Shown here: piece by piece, positions 1 to 10,343 of the stretch | Position numbering within the stretch: position 1 is the stretch's first letter | How the letters are laid out: the number at the start of each line of letters is the position of its first letter | NCBI RefSeq assembly: GCF_009742725.1 | Contig: NZ_WPHG01000002.1 | Location: forward strand, 558,001 to 622,000 | Direction of reading: 5' to 3' | DNA: 64,000 nucleotides | Source of the DNA: Nitratireductor arenosus | GTDB lineage: Bacteria; Pseudomonadota; Alphaproteobacteria; Rhizobiales; Rhizobiaceae | Made by a program: the position numbers and the translations under genes | The notes under the pieces: generated by a model | What the model was told of the DNA's origin: nothing | Seen by the model: the letters and a program-made list of their open reading frames with translations, nothing else | Databases searched by the model: none

Positions 1-208
1 CGTGCGTGGCATCAATGTTGTGCGCCGCCACCAGCGGCAGACGCAGACCCAGGAAGGCGGCATCGTCGCGCTCGACGCGCCGATCCACCTGTCCAACCTC
101 GCGCTCGCCGACCCGAAGGACGGCAAGCCGACCCGTGTCGGCTTCGAGGTCAAGGACGGCAAGAAGGTGCGCGTCGCCAAGCGCTCGGGAGTAACGATCG
201 ATGTCTGA
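1..208 (+). CDS. rplX: 50S ribosomal protein L24 (C-terminal part, 5' truncated by window edge)
   Basis: The last 68 residues of L24 are present; the true start lies upstream of the window. The stretch [17 protein letters not shown] followed by PTRVGFEV is the typical L24 C-terminal half, which in the assembled 50S subunit sits near the exit tunnel and helps initiate assembly. The stop codon overlaps the start of rplE by 8 bases (ATGTCTGA), so the two are translationally coupled. It is the first visible gene of the spc part of the ribosomal operon. Confidence 0.95.
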   Translation, partial: VRGINVVRRHQRQTQTQEGGIVALDAPIHLSNLALADPKDGKPTRVGFEVKDGKKVRVAKRSGVTIDV

Positions 209-758
209 GACGGCTTACGAACCCCGCCTGAAAAAGCTCTATAACGAGACGATCCGTAAGGCGCTTCGCGACCAGTTCAGCTATGCCAACGAGATGCAGG
301 TTCCGCGTCTCGACAAGGTCGTCATCAATATGGGTGTCGGCGAGGCCACGGCGGACTCCAAGAAGCCGACCACGGCGGCGGAAGACCTGGCGCTGATCGC
401 CGGCCAGAAGGCCGTGGTGACCCGCGCCCGCAATTCGATCGCCGGCTTCAAGGTCCGCGAGGGCATGCCGATCGGCGCCAAGGTGACGCTGCGCAAGGAT
501 CGTATGTACGACTTCGTCGATCGTCTGGTGACGATCGCGTTGCCGCGGGTGCGCGACTTTCGCGGCCTGAATTCGAAAAGCTTCGATGGCCGCGGCAATT
601 TCGCCATGGGCATCAAGGAACACATCGTGTTTCCCGAGATCAATTACGACAGGGTCGATCAGATCTGGGGAATGGACATCATCGTTTGTACGACTGCCCC
701 GACGGACGACGAGGCTCGGGCCTTGCTCAAGGCCCTGAACTTCCCGTTCAGGCAGTAA
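201..758 (+). CDS. rplE: 50S ribosomal protein L5
   Basis: 185 residues, full length for bacterial L5, which binds 5S rRNA and contacts the P-site tRNA in the central protuberance. Recognisable blocks are the N-terminal [15 protein letters not shown], the central GGQK-like [21 protein letters not shown] region and the C-terminal [17 protein letters not shown]. The ATG overlaps the rplX stop by 8 bases. It lies between rplX and rpsN, the universal order of this operon. Co-transcription with the rest of the block is inferred from gaps of under 40 bp. Confidence 0.97.
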   Translation: MSETAYEPRLKKLYNETIRKALRDQFSYANEMQVPRLDKVVINMGVGEATADSKKPTTAAEDLALIAGQKAVVTRARNSIAGFKVREGMPIGAKVTLRKDRMYDFVDRLVTIALPRVRDFRGLNSKSFDGRGNFAMGIKEHIVFPEINYDRVDQIWGMDIIVCTTAPTDDEARALLKALNFPFRQ

Positions 759-783
759 CGGCAGCGAGAAAGGACAATCTGAA

Positions 784-1089
784 ATGGCAAAGACCAGCTC
801 AGTCGAAAAGAACAAGCGCCGCCGTCAGCTCGTCGCGCGCCACGCCGCCAAGCGCGCTGCGCTCAAGGCGACCGTGATGGATCGCGACCTGCCGATGGAG
901 GACCGCTTTCGCGCCCAGCTCAAGCTCGCCGCGATGCCGCGCAACTCCTCCAAGGTGCGCATCCGTAACCGCTGCGAGGTGACCGGTCGCCCGCGTGCCT
1001 ATTATCGCAAGCTGAACATGTCGCGTGTTGCGCTGCGTGAACTGGGCTCGCTGGGCATGATCCCGGGCCTTGTGAAGTCGAGCTGGTAA
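784..1089 (+). CDS. rpsN: 30S ribosomal protein S14
   Basis: 101 residues, the long form of S14 without the zinc-binding CxxC pairs found in short S14 paralogues. The C-terminal signature [18 protein letters not shown] and the ending GLVKSSW are diagnostic. S14 sits in the 30S head near S3 and S10. An AGAAAGGACAATCTGAA stretch gives a good ribosome binding site 5' of the ATG. It is located between rplE and rpsH, as expected for the spc operon. Confidence 0.97.
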   Translation: MAKTSSVEKNKRRRQLVARHAAKRAALKATVMDRDLPMEDRFRAQLKLAAMPRNSSKVRIRNRCEVTGRPRAYYRKLNMSRVALRELGSLGMIPGLVKSSW

Positions 1090-1101
1090 GGAGGGCGCGC
1101 G

Positions 1102-1500
1102 ATGTCCATGAGTGATCCTCTCGGCGATATGCTGACCCGCATCCGCAACGCCTACGGCCGCAAGAAGAACACGGTGTCCACGCCGGCTTCAAAGCTGCGT
1201 GCCCGCGTCCTGGAAGTGATGAAGTCGGAAGGCTATATCCGCGACTACAGCCAGACCGATTTCGACAACGGCAAGTCGGAAATCGAGATCGAACTGAAAT
1301 ATTTCGACGGCGTGCCGGTGATCCGCGAGATCGCCCGCGTGTCGAAGCCCGGTCGACGGGTCTATGTGTCGGCCAGGTCGATCCCGCAGGTTTCCAACGG
1401 CCTCGGCATCTCGATCCTGTCCACGCCCAAAGGCGTGATGGCCGATCACGAGGCGCGCGAGAACAATGTCGGTGGCGAGATCCTGTGCCAGATCTTCTGA
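1102..1500 (+). CDS. rpsH: 30S ribosomal protein S8
   Basis: 132 residues, the normal length of S8, which binds helix 21 of 16S rRNA and in enterobacteria represses the spc operon by binding its mRNA. The N-terminal [15 protein letters not shown] and the C-terminal [18 protein letters not shown] are hallmark S8 motifs. The start ATG at 1102 follows GGAGGGCGCGCG, a strong Shine-Dalgarno. A second in-frame ATG three codons in (MSMSD) is a less likely start. Whether S8 autoregulation operates here cannot be seen from the sequence. Confidence 0.97.
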   Translation: MSMSDPLGDMLTRIRNAYGRKKNTVSTPASKLRARVLEVMKSEGYIRDYSQTDFDNGKSEIEIELKYFDGVPVIREIARVSKPGRRVYVSARSIPQVSNGLGISILSTPKGVMADHEARENNVGGEILCQIF

Positions 1501-1539
1501 TCGGGCTGGGAAACGGAACAGGAAGACGAGGACGGGAAA

Positions 1540-2073
1540 ATGTCTCGTATTGGTAAGAAACCCGTGCCGGTGCCCGAGGGCGTAACGGCCAGCGTCGACG
1601 GCCAGACCGTTGTCGCGAAGGGCCCGAAGGGTGAGCTCAAATTTGTCGTCAACGACGAAGTGCTGATCAAGCTCGACGACGACGGCATCAAGGTCGATCC
1701 GCGCGACCAGTCCAAGGACGCGCGCTCCAAATGGGGCATGTCGCGCACGATGATCGTCAACATCCTCGAGGGGGTGAAGAGCGGTTTCGAGAAGCGGCTC
1801 GAGATCACCGGCGTCGGTTACCGCGCCGCGATGCAGGGCAAAAACCTGCAGCTTTCGCTGGGCTTCAGCCACGAGGTCGTCTACGAGGCCCCCGAAGGCA
1901 TTCAGATCGCTGTGCCGAAGCCGACCGAAATCGTGGTTAGCGGCATCGACAACCAGAAGGTCGGCCAGGTCGCCGCGGAAATCCGCAAATATCGTGGTCC
2001 CGAGCCCTATAAGGGCAAGGGCGTGCGTTATGCCGACGAGCGCATCGTGCGCAAAGAAGGCAAGAAGAAGTAA
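1540..2073 (+). CDS. rplF: 50S ribosomal protein L6
   Basis: 177 residues. Two tandem alpha/beta L6 domains are evident, with the N-terminal [12 protein letters not shown] and the family signature around [14 protein letters not shown] near the C-terminus. L6 stabilises the GTPase-associated region of the 50S subunit. It is preceded by a GGAAGACGAGGACGGGAAA purine-rich stretch and followed after 12 bp by rplR, so the two are probably translated from one message. Confidence 0.97.
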   Translation: MSRIGKKPVPVPEGVTASVDGQTVVAKGPKGELKFVVNDEVLIKLDDDGIKVDPRDQSKDARSKWGMSRTMIVNILEGVKSGFEKRLEITGVGYRAAMQGKNLQLSLGFSHEVVYEAPEGIQIAVPKPTEIVVSGIDNQKVGQVAAEIRKYRGPEPYKGKGVRYADERIVRKEGKKK

Positions 2074-2085
2074 GGAAAGCAGGCC

Positions 2086-2445
2086 ATGGCTTCGAAGCAT
2101 CCCGCTCAGCGCCGCGCCGCCCGCGTTCGCCGCCAATTGAAGGCGGTGTCGGGCGATCGCCTTCGGCTTTCGGTTCACCGGTCGTCGAAGAACATCTATG
2201 CCCAGATCATCGACGATCAGAAGGGCCATACCGTCGCCGCCGCGTCTACGCTCGAGAAAGACCTCAAGGGGTCGCTCAAGACCGGTGCGGATTCTGACGC
2301 GGCGACCGCCGTCGGCAAGCTGCTTGCCGAACGCGCCGTCAAGGCCGGCGTCAAGGACGTCGTGTTCGACCGCGGCGCGTATCTCTACCACGGTCGCGTC
2401 AAGGCGCTGGCCGAGGCGGCCCGCGAGGGCGGCCTGAGCTTCTGA
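2086..2445 (+). CDS. rplR: 50S ribosomal protein L18
   Basis: 119 residues, with the arginine-rich N-terminus ([11 protein letters not shown]) and the block [18 protein letters not shown] typical of L18, one of the 5S rRNA binding proteins with L5 and L25. The C-terminus [25 protein letters not shown] is the family end motif. Its 3' end is separated from rpsE by 79 bp that contain a perfect 8-bp hairpin, the longest spacer within the first half of the operon. Confidence 0.97.
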   Translation: MASKHPAQRRAARVRRQLKAVSGDRLRLSVHRSSKNIYAQIIDDQKGHTVAAASTLEKDLKGSLKTGADSDAATAVGKLLAERAVKAGVKDVVFDRGAYLYHGRVKALAEAAREGGLSF

Positions 2446-2453
2446 TCACCGCT

Positions 2454-2476
2454 CGCACGGCCCTTCATGCCGTGCG
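2454..2476 (+). other. Hairpin in the rplR-rpsE spacer
   Basis: CGCACGGC (2454-2461) and GCCGTGCG (2469-2476) form a perfect 8-bp stem with a 7-nt loop, 8 bases after the rplR stop. It is not followed by a run of T, so it is not a convincing intrinsic terminator. It could be an mRNA-stability or attenuation element, or a processing site. The function is inference only. Confidence 0.5.
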
Positions 2477-2524
2477 GGTCTCCAACAACAACCGTGCTTC
2501 CGGAAAAGAATAAGGAACAGGATA

Positions 2525-3082
2525 ATGGCACAAGATCGCAGGGACGGCCGCAGCCGTGATCGCGATGAGCGCGACAGCGAGTTTGTCGACAAGCTCGTTC
2601 ACATCAATCGTGTCGCCAAGGTCGTCAAAGGCGGCCGTCGCTTCGGCTTCGCCGCGCTCGTCGTGGTCGGCGACCAGAAAGGCCGCGTCGGCTTCGGCCA
2701 CGGCAAGGCGCGCGAAGTGCCGGAGGCGATCCGCAAAGCGACCGAGAGCGCCAAGCGCGAAATGATCTTCGTGCCGCTGCGTTCGGGCCGCACGCTGCAT
2801 CACGACGTTGCCGGCCGCCACGGCGCCGGCAAGGTGCTTCTGCGCGCCGCCAAGGCCGGTACGGGCATCATCGCCGGCGGCCCGATGCGCGCCGTGTTCG
2901 AGACGCTCGGCGTGCATGACGTCGTCGCCAAGTCGATGGGATCGTCCAATCCCTACAACATGGTGCGGGCGACGTTCGACGCGCTCAAGCAGCAGATGCA
3001 TCCGAAGGACATCGCCGCTCAGCGCGGCATCAAATATTCGTCGCTTCAGGCGCGTCGCGGCACCGCCGCCGCCGAAGAATAG
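2525..3082 (+). CDS. rpsE: 30S ribosomal protein S5
   Basis: 185 residues. The dsRNA-binding-like N domain carries [21 protein letters not shown], the S5 signature, followed by [23 protein letters not shown] and the C-terminal [18 protein letters not shown]5 takes part in mRNA unwinding at the entry channel and in decoding accuracy. AAGGAACAGGATA precedes the ATG. Gene order rplR-rpsE-rpmD-rplO is the conserved spc arrangement. Confidence 0.97.
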   Translation: MAQDRRDGRSRDRDERDSEFVDKLVHINRVAKVVKGGRRFGFAALVVVGDQKGRVGFGHGKAREVPEAIRKATESAKREMIFVPLRSGRTLHHDVAGRHGAGKVLLRAAKAGTGIIAGGPMRAVFETLGVHDVVAKSMGSSNPYNMVRATFDALKQQMHPKDIAAQRGIKYSSLQARRGTAAAEE

Positions 3083-3113
3083 TCCGTCGATCGGCTGACT
3101 GAGGAGCAGGACA

Positions 3114-3314
3114 ATGGCTGAGAAGAAAAGCGGCAAGACCGTTACGGTCGAGCAGACCGGCAGTCCCATCCGCCGTCCGGGCGCGCAGCGCGCGACGTTG
3201 ATCGGGCTGGGACTCAACAAGATGCATCGCCGGCGTACGCTGGAGGATACCCCCTCCGTGCGCGGTATGATCGCGAAAGTGCAACATCTCGTCCGCGTCG
3301 TGGACGAGGCCTGA
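3114..3314 (+). CDS. rpmD: 50S ribosomal protein L30
   Basis: 66 residues. The motif [27 protein letters not shown] with a following [11 protein letters not shown] is the whole L30 fold; the extra few residues at the N-terminus (AEKKSGKT) are common in alphaproteobacteria. It lies 31 bp after rpsE and 19 bp before rplO, with GGAGCAGGACA as ribosome binding site. Confidence 0.96.
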   Translation: MAEKKSGKTVTVEQTGSPIRRPGAQRATLIGLGLNKMHRRRTLEDTPSVRGMIAKVQHLVRVVDEA

Positions 3315-3333
3315 GCGACGCTGGAGTATCGAC

Positions 3334-3807
3334 ATGAAACTCAACGAACTGAGTGACAAGGACGGCGCGACCCACTCGCGCAAGCGCGTCGGACGCGGCA
3401 TCGGCTCCGGTCTCGGCAAGACCGGCGGACGTGGCGTGAAAGGTCAGAAATCGCGTTCGGGCGTCTCCATCAACGGCTTCGAGGGCGGCCAGATGCCGCT
3501 TTACCGGCGCCTGCCCAAGCGTGGCTTCAAGGTTCCTTTCCCGAAGGAATTCAACGTCGTTTCGTTGGCGCGCATCCAAATCGCGATCGATGCCAAGAAG
3601 CTCGACGCCAAGGAGACGGTGACGGCCGAGGCACTCGTCAAGGCCGGCGTGATTCGCCGCGTCAAGGACGGCGTGCGGCTTGTGTCGGACGGCGACCTCA
3701 AGGCCAAGGTGGCGTTCGACATTGCCGGCGCCTCGAAAGTAGCCGTCGAGAAGGTCGAAAAGGCCGGCGGTTCCGTCAAAGTGCCGGAAAAACCCGCCGC
3801 GGAATAG
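3334..3807 (+). CDS. rplO: 50S ribosomal protein L15
   Basis: 157 residues. The glycine-rich N-terminal extension ([20 protein letters not shown]) that threads into 23S rRNA and the [17 protein letters not shown] block identify L15, a late assembly protein of the 50S subunit. The C-terminal third ends in a lysine/valine-rich tail. A strong GC hairpin follows within 25 bp, before secY. Confidence 0.97.
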   Translation: MKLNELSDKDGATHSRKRVGRGIGSGLGKTGGRGVKGQKSRSGVSINGFEGGQMPLYRRLPKRGFKVPFPKEFNVVSLARIQIAIDAKKLDAKETVTAEALVKAGVIRRVKDGVRLVSDGDLKAKVAFDIAGASKVAVEKVEKAGGSVKVPEKPAAE

Positions 3808-3830
3808 ACTGGCACCCGGTGCGACCAATA

Positions 3831-3851
3831 GCGGCGGCCCAAGGCCGCCGC
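3831..3851 (+). other. GC hairpin between rplO and secY
   Basis: GCGGCGGCC (3831-3839) and GGCCGCCGC (3843-3851) form a perfect 9-bp stem with a 3-nt loop, 23 bases after the rplO stop and about 97 bases before secY. The downstream sequence TTGCATCTTGG is only weakly T-rich, so partial termination or mRNA processing that lowers secY expression relative to the ribosomal genes is possible but unproven. Confidence 0.55.
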
Positions 3852-3948
3852 TTGCATCTTGGCTGGCCGGAGCCTATCTCGGGGCTTCGGCGACGCATGC
3901 CGTTCGGAACGGAACGGACCAGCGGCGTGACGAAGCGGAGAATTTTTC

Positions 3949-5289
3949 ATGGCATCTGCTGCTGAGCAACTTGCATCCAATCTCAACTTCGCCGCCTTCG
4001 CCAAGGCGGAGGACCTGAAAAAGAGAATCTGGTTCACGCTCGGCGCGCTGCTTGTCTACCGCCTCGGCACCTATATCCCCATTCCCGGCATCAATCCGGA
4101 AGCTTTCGCCCAGGCGTTCGAACAGCAGTCGGGCGGCGTGCTCGGCATGTTCAACATGTTTGCTGGCGGCGCAGTGGAGCGCATGGCGATCTTCGCGCTC
4201 GGCATCATGCCCTACATCTCTGCTTCCATCATCATGCAGCTCATGACGTCGGTGATCCCGACGCTGGAACAGCTCAAGAAGGAAGGCGAGCAGGGCCGCA
4301 AGGTCATCAACCAGTACACCCGCTACGGGACGGTGCTGCTTGCCACCGTGCAGGCCTACGGCATCACGGTCGGGCTAGAGAGCGGGGCGAACATTGTTAC
4401 CGACCCGGGCTGGTTCTTCCGCATTTCGGCCGTCATCACGCTCGTCGGCGGCACCATGTTCTTGATGTGGCTCGGCGAGCAGATCACCGCGCGCGGCATC
4501 GGCAACGGCATATCGCTGATCATCTTTGCCGGCATCGTCGCCGGTCTGCCGTCGGCACTCGGGGGCACATTGGAACTCGGCCGCACCGGGGCACTGTCGA
4601 CCGGCATCATCCTGGCGATCATCGTTCTGGCGATCGCGCTCATCGCGCTGATCGTGTTTTTCGAACGCGCCCAGCGGCGGCTCCTGATCCAGTATCCGAA
4701 GCGCCAGGTCGGCAACCGCATGTTCCAGGGCGATACGTCGCATTTGCCGTTGAAACTCAACACGGCCGGCGTCATTCCGCCGATCTTCGCATCCTCGTTG
4801 CTTCTCCTGCCGGCGACGCTGGCAGGCTTTTCCGACACGACCACCCTGCCGGGCTGGGCCAATTCGATCCTTGCCACGCTGGGGCACGGTCAGCCGCTCT
4901 ACATGATCTTTTACGCCGCCATGATCGCGTTTTTCGCCTTTTTCTACACGGCGATCGTGTTCAACCCGAAAGACACGGCCGACCAGCTTAAGAAGCATTC
5001 GGGCTTCATTCCCGGCTATCGTCCGGGCGAGCGGACGGCCGAATATATCGACTATGTGCTCACGCGCATCACGGTGGTCGGCGCGATCTATCTGGTGCTG
5101 GTGTGCCTGATGCCGGAGTTCCTGATTTCGGCGACGGGCGTTCCCTTCTACCTTGGTGGTACTTCCCTCCTGATTGTAGTCAGCGTAACACTCGACACCG
5201 TTTCGCAGGTCCAGGGGCATCTGATCGCACATCAATATGAGGGGCTGATCAAGAAATCGAAGCTTCGCGGAGGAAAGAGGGGTCGATGA
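3949..5289 (+). CDS. secY: Preprotein translocase subunit SecY
   Basis: 446 residues with about ten hydrophobic membrane segments. SecY forms the protein-conducting channel of the inner membrane with SecE and SecG. Family motifs visible are the N-terminal [18 protein letters not shown], the [16 protein letters not shown] segment, the VGNRMFQG loop and the C-terminal [18 protein letters not shown], which matches the cytoplasmic tail. The stop overlaps the adk start by 4 bases (ATGA), giving translational coupling. Start chosen at the ATG following GGAGAATTTTTC. Confidence 0.98.
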   Translation: MASAAEQLASNLNFAAFAKAEDLKKRIWFTLGALLVYRLGTYIPIPGINPEAFAQAFEQQSGGVLGMFNMFAGGAVERMAIFALGIMPYISASIIMQLMTSVIPTLEQLKKEGEQGRKVINQYTRYGTVLLATVQAYGITVGLESGANIVTDPGWFFRISAVITLVGGTMFLMWLGEQITARGIGNGISLIIFAGIVAGLPSALGGTLELGRTGALSTGIILAIIVLAIALIALIVFFERAQRRLLIQYPKRQVGNRMFQGDTSHLPLKLNTAGVIPPIFASSLLLLPATLAGFSDTTTLPGWANSILATLGHGQPLYMIFYAAMIAFFAFFYTAIVFNPKDTADQLKKHSGFIPGYRPGERTAEYIDYVLTRITVVGAIYLVLVCLMPEFLISATGVPFYLGGTSLLIVVSVTLDTVSQVQGHLIAHQYEGLIKKSKLRGGKRGR

Positions 5290-5882
5290 GGCTGATACTG
5301 CTCGGTCCGCCTGGAGCGGGGAAGGGGACCCAGGCACAGAGGCTGGTCGAAAAACACGGTATCCCGCAATTGTCGACAGGCGACATGTTGCGGGCGGCGG
5401 TCAAGGCCGAGACTGATGTCGGACGTCGCGCCAAGGCGGTGATGGAAGCCGGTGAGTTGGTTTCGGATTCGATCGTCAACGCCATTGTCGGCGAGAGGAT
5501 CGACCAGGCGGACTGCGCGCGCGGCTTTATCCTCGACGGATATCCGCGCACGCTCGCTCAGGCCGACGCGGTCGAGACAATGCTTTGCGAACGCGGCGTC
5601 GGCCTCGACGCAGTGATCGAGCTCGTCGTTGACGACAAGGCCCTGGTCGGCCGGATCGTCAAGCGGGCCGAGGAGGCACAGGCCGCCGGCCAGCCGCCGC
5701 GCAAGGACGACAACCCGGACGTGTTCGACGAGCGTCTGCGCGAATACTACAAAAAAACGGCGCCGCTGATCGGCTATTACCACGCCAAGGGCAAGCTCGT
5801 TGGCGTCGACGGCATGGCTTCGATCGACGCTGTCACGGAAGCGATCGAAGGCGTTCTCGAGGAAATAGCGCCGGTGCACTGA
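5286..5882 (+). CDS. adk: Adenylate kinase (short-lid form)
   Basis: 198 residues. It interconverts ATP + AMP and 2 ADP. The P-loop [10 protein letters not shown] is at residues 7-16; [11 protein letters not shown], the AMP site [10 protein letters not shown] and the LID region with [13 protein letters not shown] follow. The LID is short and lacks the four-cysteine zinc site, as in other alphaproteobacterial enzymes, which explains the length of under 200 residues. The gene is coupled to secY by an ATGA overlap, the usual secY-adk pairing. Confidence 0.97.
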   Translation: MRLILLGPPGAGKGTQAQRLVEKHGIPQLSTGDMLRAAVKAETDVGRRAKAVMEAGELVSDSIVNAIVGERIDQADCARGFILDGYPRTLAQADAVETMLCERGVGLDAVIELVVDDKALVGRIVKRAEEAQAAGQPPRKDDNPDVFDERLREYYKKTAPLIGYYHAKGKLVGVDGMASIDAVTEAIEGVLEEIAPVH

Positions 5883-6071
5883 ATGACCGGTTGACGGGGC
5901 GGGCTGCTTGGATTATAGCGGCGCGTCTCCCATCAGACAGGCAGTCGGCTGGGCCGGTTCGGCTCGGCTTTGTTGTTGCATCTGAAGGGGACCTTCGCAG
6001 GGGCCGGGCTCCACCGGACGCGGAGTGAACACGGACAAGCGCCGGCACGGCCGGCCCACATGGAGAAGCAG

Positions 6072-6440
6072 ATGGCTCGTATAGCCGGCGTCAATATCCC
6101 GACCAACAAGCGTGTCGTCATCGCGCTGCAGTATATTCACGGCATCGGGGCGAAATTCGCGGCCGAGATCGTCGCCAAGGCGAACATTCCAGCCGATCGC
6201 CGCGTCAGCCAGCTGACCGACGCCGAGGTTATGCATATTCGCGAATCGATCGACCGCGACTATCAGGTCGAGGGCGACCTGCGCCGCGAAGTCTCGATGA
6301 ACATCAAGCGCCTGATGGACCTCGGCTGTTATCGCGGCCTGCGTCATCGCCGCTCGCTGCCGGTTCGCGGCCAGCGCACGCATACCAATGCGCGCACCCG
6401 CAAGGGGCCGGCCAAGGCGATCGCCGGCAAGAGGAAGTAA
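6072..6440 (+). CDS. rpsM: 30S ribosomal protein S13
   Basis: 122 residues starting [14 protein letters not shown]; an upstream in-frame extension is rejected because it has no family similarity and the ATG at 6072 has a GGAGAAGCAG ribosome binding site. S13 contacts the anticodon arm of P-site tRNA and bridges to the 50S subunit. The helix-two-turn-helix region with GIG and the C-terminal [25 protein letters not shown] are clear. The 189-bp gap after adk may hold a promoter for the rpsM-rpsK-rpoA-rplQ group. Confidence 0.97.
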   Translation: MARIAGVNIPTNKRVVIALQYIHGIGAKFAAEIVAKANIPADRRVSQLTDAEVMHIRESIDRDYQVEGDLRREVSMNIKRLMDLGCYRGLRHRRSLPVRGQRTHTNARTRKGPAKAIAGKRK

Positions 6441-6563
6441 GAGCGGGCAGGCGATGTCTCATGGGTGACGGCTTGGTTCCGCGCCCGATGCTGAGACATG
6501 TCGCTCTCTCAAGGTGTAGCCGCTGGCATTACGGCGGCGTCGATATCGAACGAAAGGAATAAA

Positions 6564-6953
6564 ATGGCCAAGGAAGCCGCTCGTGTTCGCCGTCGCGAAC
6601 GCAAGAACATCTCGTCGGGCGTGGCGCATGTCAGTTCGACCTTCAACAATACCATGATCACCATCACCGACGCGCAGGGCAACACCATCGCTTGGTCGTC
6701 GGCCGGTGCGCAGGGCTTCAAGGGATCGCGCAAGTCGACCCCGTTCGCCGCCCAGATGGCGGCCGAGGATTGCGCGCGCAAGGCCCAGGAACACGGCATG
6801 CGCCAGCTCGAGGTCGAAGTGAGCGGACCGGGCTCGGGCCGCGAATCGGCGTTGCGCGCCCTGCAGGCGGCCGGTTTCACTATCTCCTCGATCCGGGATG
6901 TCACGGCGATCCCGCACAATGGCTGCCGCCCGCGCAAGAAGCGCCGGGTCTGA
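6564..6953 (+). CDS. rpsK: 30S ribosomal protein S11
   Basis: 129 residues beginning [15 protein letters not shown] after a GAAAGGAATAAA ribosome binding site. S11 is a platform protein near the E site. The core [21 protein letters not shown] and the end motif ITSIRDVT-like [22 protein letters not shown] are diagnostic. A 123-bp spacer separates it from rpsM. Confidence 0.97.
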   Translation: MAKEAARVRRRERKNISSGVAHVSSTFNNTMITITDAQGNTIAWSSAGAQGFKGSRKSTPFAAQMAAEDCARKAQEHGMRQLEVEVSGPGSGRESALRALQAAGFTISSIRDVTAIPHNGCRPRKKRRV

Positions 6954-7056
6954 CGCGAGTCAACATGACGCCGCGTGAGCGCTCCGTGCGCTCCTCCGCG
7001 GTTTCCAGCTCGCCCGCCACGATTGGATGGTGGCGGGGTACCGGAAGGACAAACAC

Positions 7057-8067
7057 ATGATCCAGAAGAACTGGCAGGAACTGATCAAGCCCAACAAGAT
7101 CGAGTTCTCGTCCAAGAGCAAGACGGTGACGACGCTCGTCGCCGAGCCGTTGGAGCGCGGTTTCGGGCTGACTCTCGGCAATGCGTTGCGCCGGGTGCTG
7201 TTGTCGTCGCTGCGCGGCGCCGCGGTGACCGCCGTCCAGATCGACGGCGTCCTGCACGAATTTTCCTCCATCGCGGGCGTGCGCGAGGATGTCACCGATA
7301 TCATCCTCAACATCAAGGAAATCGCGATCCGAATGGAAAGCGACGGCCCCAAGCGCATGGTCGTGCGCAAGCAGGGGCCGGGCGTTGTCGTGGCCGGCGA
7401 TATCCAGACGGTCGGCGACATCGAGGTTCTCAATCCCGACCACGCGATCTGTACGCTCGACGAGGGCGCGGAGATCCGCATGGAGTTCACCGTCGATACC
7501 GGCAAGGGCTACATCGCGGCCGAGCGCAATCGCGCCGAGGACGCGCCGATCGGGCTCATTCCCGTCGACAGCCTGTATTCGCCGGTCAAGAAGGTGTCCT
7601 ACAAGGTCGAAAACACCCGCGAGGGGCAGGTTCTCGATTATGACAAGCTGTCGATGACGCTGGAGACCGACGGTTCGATTACCGGCGAGGACGCGGTGGC
7701 CTTTGCCGCGCGCATCCTGCAGGACCAGCTCGGCCTGTTCGTCAATTTCGAGGAGCCGCAGAAGGAGGTCGCCCAGGAACAGGTGACCGAACTGGCCTTC
7801 AACCCGGCCCTTCTGAAGAAGGTCGACGAACTGGAATTGTCGGTCCGTTCGGCCAACTGCCTGAAGAACGACAATATCGTCTATATCGGCGACCTGATCC
7901 AGAAGACGGAAGCCGAAATGCTGCGCACGCCGAATTTCGGGCGCAAATCCTTGAACGAGATCAAGGAAGTTCTGGCCGCCATGGGCCTCCATCTGGGCAT
8001 GGAGGTGCCGGACTGGCCGCCGGACAATATCGAAGATCTCGCGAAGCGCTACGAAGATCAGTATTGA
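7057..8067 (+). CDS. rpoA: DNA-directed RNA polymerase subunit alpha
   Basis: 336 residues starting [17 protein letters not shown] at 7057 after a GGAAGGAC ribosome binding site; a GTG-type start 30 bases upstream is in frame but has no support. The N-terminal assembly domain ([21 protein letters not shown]) dimerises and binds beta and beta'. The C-terminal domain ([35 protein letters not shown]) binds UP elements and activators. Full length for the family. Confidence 0.98.
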   Translation: MIQKNWQELIKPNKIEFSSKSKTVTTLVAEPLERGFGLTLGNALRRVLLSSLRGAAVTAVQIDGVLHEFSSIAGVREDVTDIILNIKEIAIRMESDGPKRMVVRKQGPGVVVAGDIQTVGDIEVLNPDHAICTLDEGAEIRMEFTVDTGKGYIAAERNRAEDAPIGLIPVDSLYSPVKKVSYKVENTREGQVLDYDKLSMTLETDGSITGEDAVAFAARILQDQLGLFVNFEEPQKEVAQEQVTELAFNPALLKKVDELELSVRSANCLKNDNIVYIGDLIQKTEAEMLRTPNFGRKSLNEIKEVLAAMGLHLGMEVPDWPPDNIEDLAKRYEDQY

Positions 8068-8110
8068 GAGCCGGCAGGTCCGGACAGTTTGGATTTGAAG
8101 GAGAAGGCTC

Positions 8111-8542
8111 ATGCGCCACGGACGTTCCGGCCGCCGGCTGAACCGCACCGCAAGCCACCGCAAGGCCCTGTTCACAAACATGGCCGCCTCGCTCATCGAG
8201 CATGAGCAGATCACCACCACCTTGCCGAAAGCCAAGGAACTGCGCCCGATCGTGGAGAAGCTCGTCACGCTCGGCAAACGCGGCGATCTGCATGCCCGGC
8301 GCCAGGCGATCTCGCGCGTCGGCAGTGACAAGCTGGTTCAACGCCTGTTCGACACCATCGCGCCGCGTTATGCCGAGCGCAATGGCGGCTATCTGCGCAT
8401 CATGAAGGCGGGCTTCCGTCATGGCGACAACGCGCCGATGGCGGTGATCGAGTTCGTCGACCGCGACGTCTCGGCCAAGGGCGCCGCCGATCGCGCCCGC
8501 GTCGAAGCAGAGGAAAAGGTCGAGGAGACCGAGGCCGCGTAA
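8111..8542 (+). CDS. rplQ: 50S ribosomal protein L17
   Basis: 143 residues. The N-terminal [20 protein letters not shown] and the [20 protein letters not shown] block are the L17 signature; the acidic C-terminal tail ([10 protein letters not shown]) is typical of alphaproteobacteria. It is the last gene of the ribosomal block, with a strong terminator 30 bp downstream. The ribosome binding site is AAGGAGAAGG. Confidence 0.97.
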   Translation: MRHGRSGRRLNRTASHRKALFTNMAASLIEHEQITTTLPKAKELRPIVEKLVTLGKRGDLHARRQAISRVGSDKLVQRLFDTIAPRYAERNGGYLRIMKAGFRHGDNAPMAVIEFVDRDVSAKGAADRARVEAEEKVEETEAA

Positions 8543-8571
8543 GCAACGCCTGGTCAGAATCGGTAGAACAG

Positions 8572-8596
8572 GAAGGGGCCGTTCGGCCCCTTCTTT
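8572..8596 (+). terminator. Intrinsic terminator after rpoA-rplQ
   Basis: GAAGGGGCC (8572-8580) pairs with GGCCCCTTC (8585-8593) around a GTTC loop, followed by TTT. This 9-bp GC-rich stem 30 bases after the rplQ stop marks the end of the ribosomal operon. Confidence 0.85.
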
Positions 8597-8813
8597 GCGT
8601 GAGGGGCAAGGTCGATTGCGTGAGCGGGCAATTGCGCCGAACCTGCCTGGGCCAGCCATGGCATCGCGATCGCGCGGCAGGTTGTGGACCATGCGGACGG
8701 GCGGCACTGTTTCGCGGAAACCGGGCCGATGCCGCCGTTCCGGGGCGAGCTCGCCTTCCAATTTGCACAATCACGGTGACAATGCGACGAGTGCCGTGAT
8801 GGAGGATTCGTTG

Positions 8814-10325
8814 ATGCGAAAATTGCTGGCCGCCGCGCTGGTTTCGTTGGCGTTTGTCGCCCTGATGCCGCTCGGCGCCGCCGTGCCTTCATACGCGCAG
8901 GAGGATGTTGGCGGCCTGCGCGGTCTGTTGAACGAGCTTCTGCCCGGCCGGGACGCGCCGGATGACAAGGCGGCCGTGGAATCCGGGCCGGCGCAAAGCG
9001 GGCCCGAGCGCCGGGTGCCGTTCGCCCGCCAGGACATTCAGCTTTCCTTCGCGCCGCTGGTGCGCGAAACCGCACCCGCAGTCGTCAACGTCTATGCCAA
9101 GCAGGTCGAGGCGACGCGCTCGCCGTTTGCCGGCGATCCGTTCTTCGAACAGTTTTTCGGCCGGCGTATGCCGCCCCGGGTGCAGTCCTCGCTCGGCTCG
9201 GGCGTGATCGTGGATCCGTCCGGCATCATCGTGACCAATTATCACGTCATTGGCGAGGCGGACGACATCAAGGTGGCGCTGTCGGACGGCCGCGAATATG
9301 AAAGCACGATCCTGCTCAAAGACGAATCGCTCGACCTGGCGGTGATGAAGATTGAGGCCGATGCGGCGTTTCCGGCGATCGGTATCGGCGATTCCGATGC
9401 GCTGGAGGTCGGCGATCTCGTGCTGGCGATCGGCAATCCGTTCGGCGTCGGCCAGACGACGACCAGCGGCATCGTGTCGGCGCTGGCGCGCAACCATATC
9501 GGCATTGTCGATTTCGGGTTCTTCATCCAGACGGACGCGGCGATCAATCCGGGCAATTCGGGCGGGGCGCTGATCGACATGGCCGGCCGCCTGGTCGGCA
9601 TTAACACCGCCATCTACAGCCGCACCGGCGGCTCGATCGGCATCGGATTCGCCATTCCCTCCAACATGGTGCGCGCGGTGGTGGAAGCCGCCCGCCAGGG
9701 CGAGGACCATTTCGAACGGCCTTTCGTGGGAGCGCAGTTCGAGCCCGTCACCGCGCAGATCGCCGAGGCGCTCGGCATGGAGCGACCGGCCGGCGCACTG
9801 GTGACGGCGGTCGACGTGGACGGACCGGCGGCAACGGCGGGGCTCAAGCCGGGCGACGTGGTGCTGGCGCTCAACGGCGCGCCGATCGAGCATGTCGACG
9901 CGCTTGGCTATCGCCTGGCCACGCAGCCGATGGGCAGCGCGGTTGCTTTCGACATATTGAGCCAGGGCGCGAAGCGCAAGCTTACGGTGACGCTGGCGCG
10001 GGCGCCGGAAGGCAGCGGCGGCGGCCCGGTCGAGATCGCCGGCGAGAGTCCGTTCGCCGGCGCGAGCGTGGCCGCGCTTTCGCCGCGCCTTGCCCGGCGC
10101 CTGCGCCTGCCGGCGCGCACGACGGGCGTGGCGATGGTCGAGGTGCCGCGCGGATCGCCGGCGGCCGGGTTCGGGTTCCGGCCGCGCGACATCGTGCGCG
10201 AAGTCAACGGCGTGCCGATCGACACGGTCGAGGCGCTGGTCTCCGCGGCGGCCGAAAACACGCGCTGGTGGCGCTTGACCGTCGAGCGCGACGGACAGTT
10301 GCTGCGCCAGATGCTGCGTTACTGA
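8814..10325 (+). CDS. Periplasmic serine endoprotease of the DegP/HtrA family
   Basis: 503 residues. A signal peptide covers about residues 1-28 ([18 protein letters not shown], then SYAQ). The chymotrypsin-like domain has the triad His144 (TNYHVIG), Asp174 (LDLAVMKIE) and Ser249 (NPGNSGGAL). Two PDZ domains follow, near residues 300-380 and 410-500. It degrades or refolds damaged envelope proteins. The ATG at 8814 is chosen because GGAGGA lies 8 bases upstream and it begins a proper signal peptide; a longer reading is possible but unsupported. Close spacing to rarA (18 bp) suggests co-transcription. Whether it is the DegP, DegQ or MucD paralogue cannot be decided here. Confidence 0.93.
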   Translation: MRKLLAAALVSLAFVALMPLGAAVPSYAQEDVGGLRGLLNELLPGRDAPDDKAAVESGPAQSGPERRVPFARQDIQLSFAPLVRETAPAVVNVYAKQVEATRSPFAGDPFFEQFFGRRMPPRVQSSLGSGVIVDPSGIIVTNYHVIGEADDIKVALSDGREYESTILLKDESLDLAVMKIEADAAFPAIGIGDSDALEVGDLVLAIGNPFGVGQTTTSGIVSALARNHIGIVDFGFFIQTDAAINPGNSGGALIDMAGRLVGINTAIYSRTGGSIGIGFAIPSNMVRAVVEAARQGEDHFERPFVGAQFEPVTAQIAEALGMERPAGALVTAVDVDGPAATAGLKPGDVVLALNGAPIEHVDALGYRLATQPMGSAVAFDILSQGAKRKLTVTLARAPEGSGGGPVEIAGESPFAGASVAALSPRLARRLRLPARTTGVAMVEVPRGSPAAGFGFRPRDIVREVNGVPIDTVEALVSAAAENTRWWRLTVERDGQLLRQMLRY

Positions 10326-10343
10326 CGGGGTGGTGCGCGCCGC

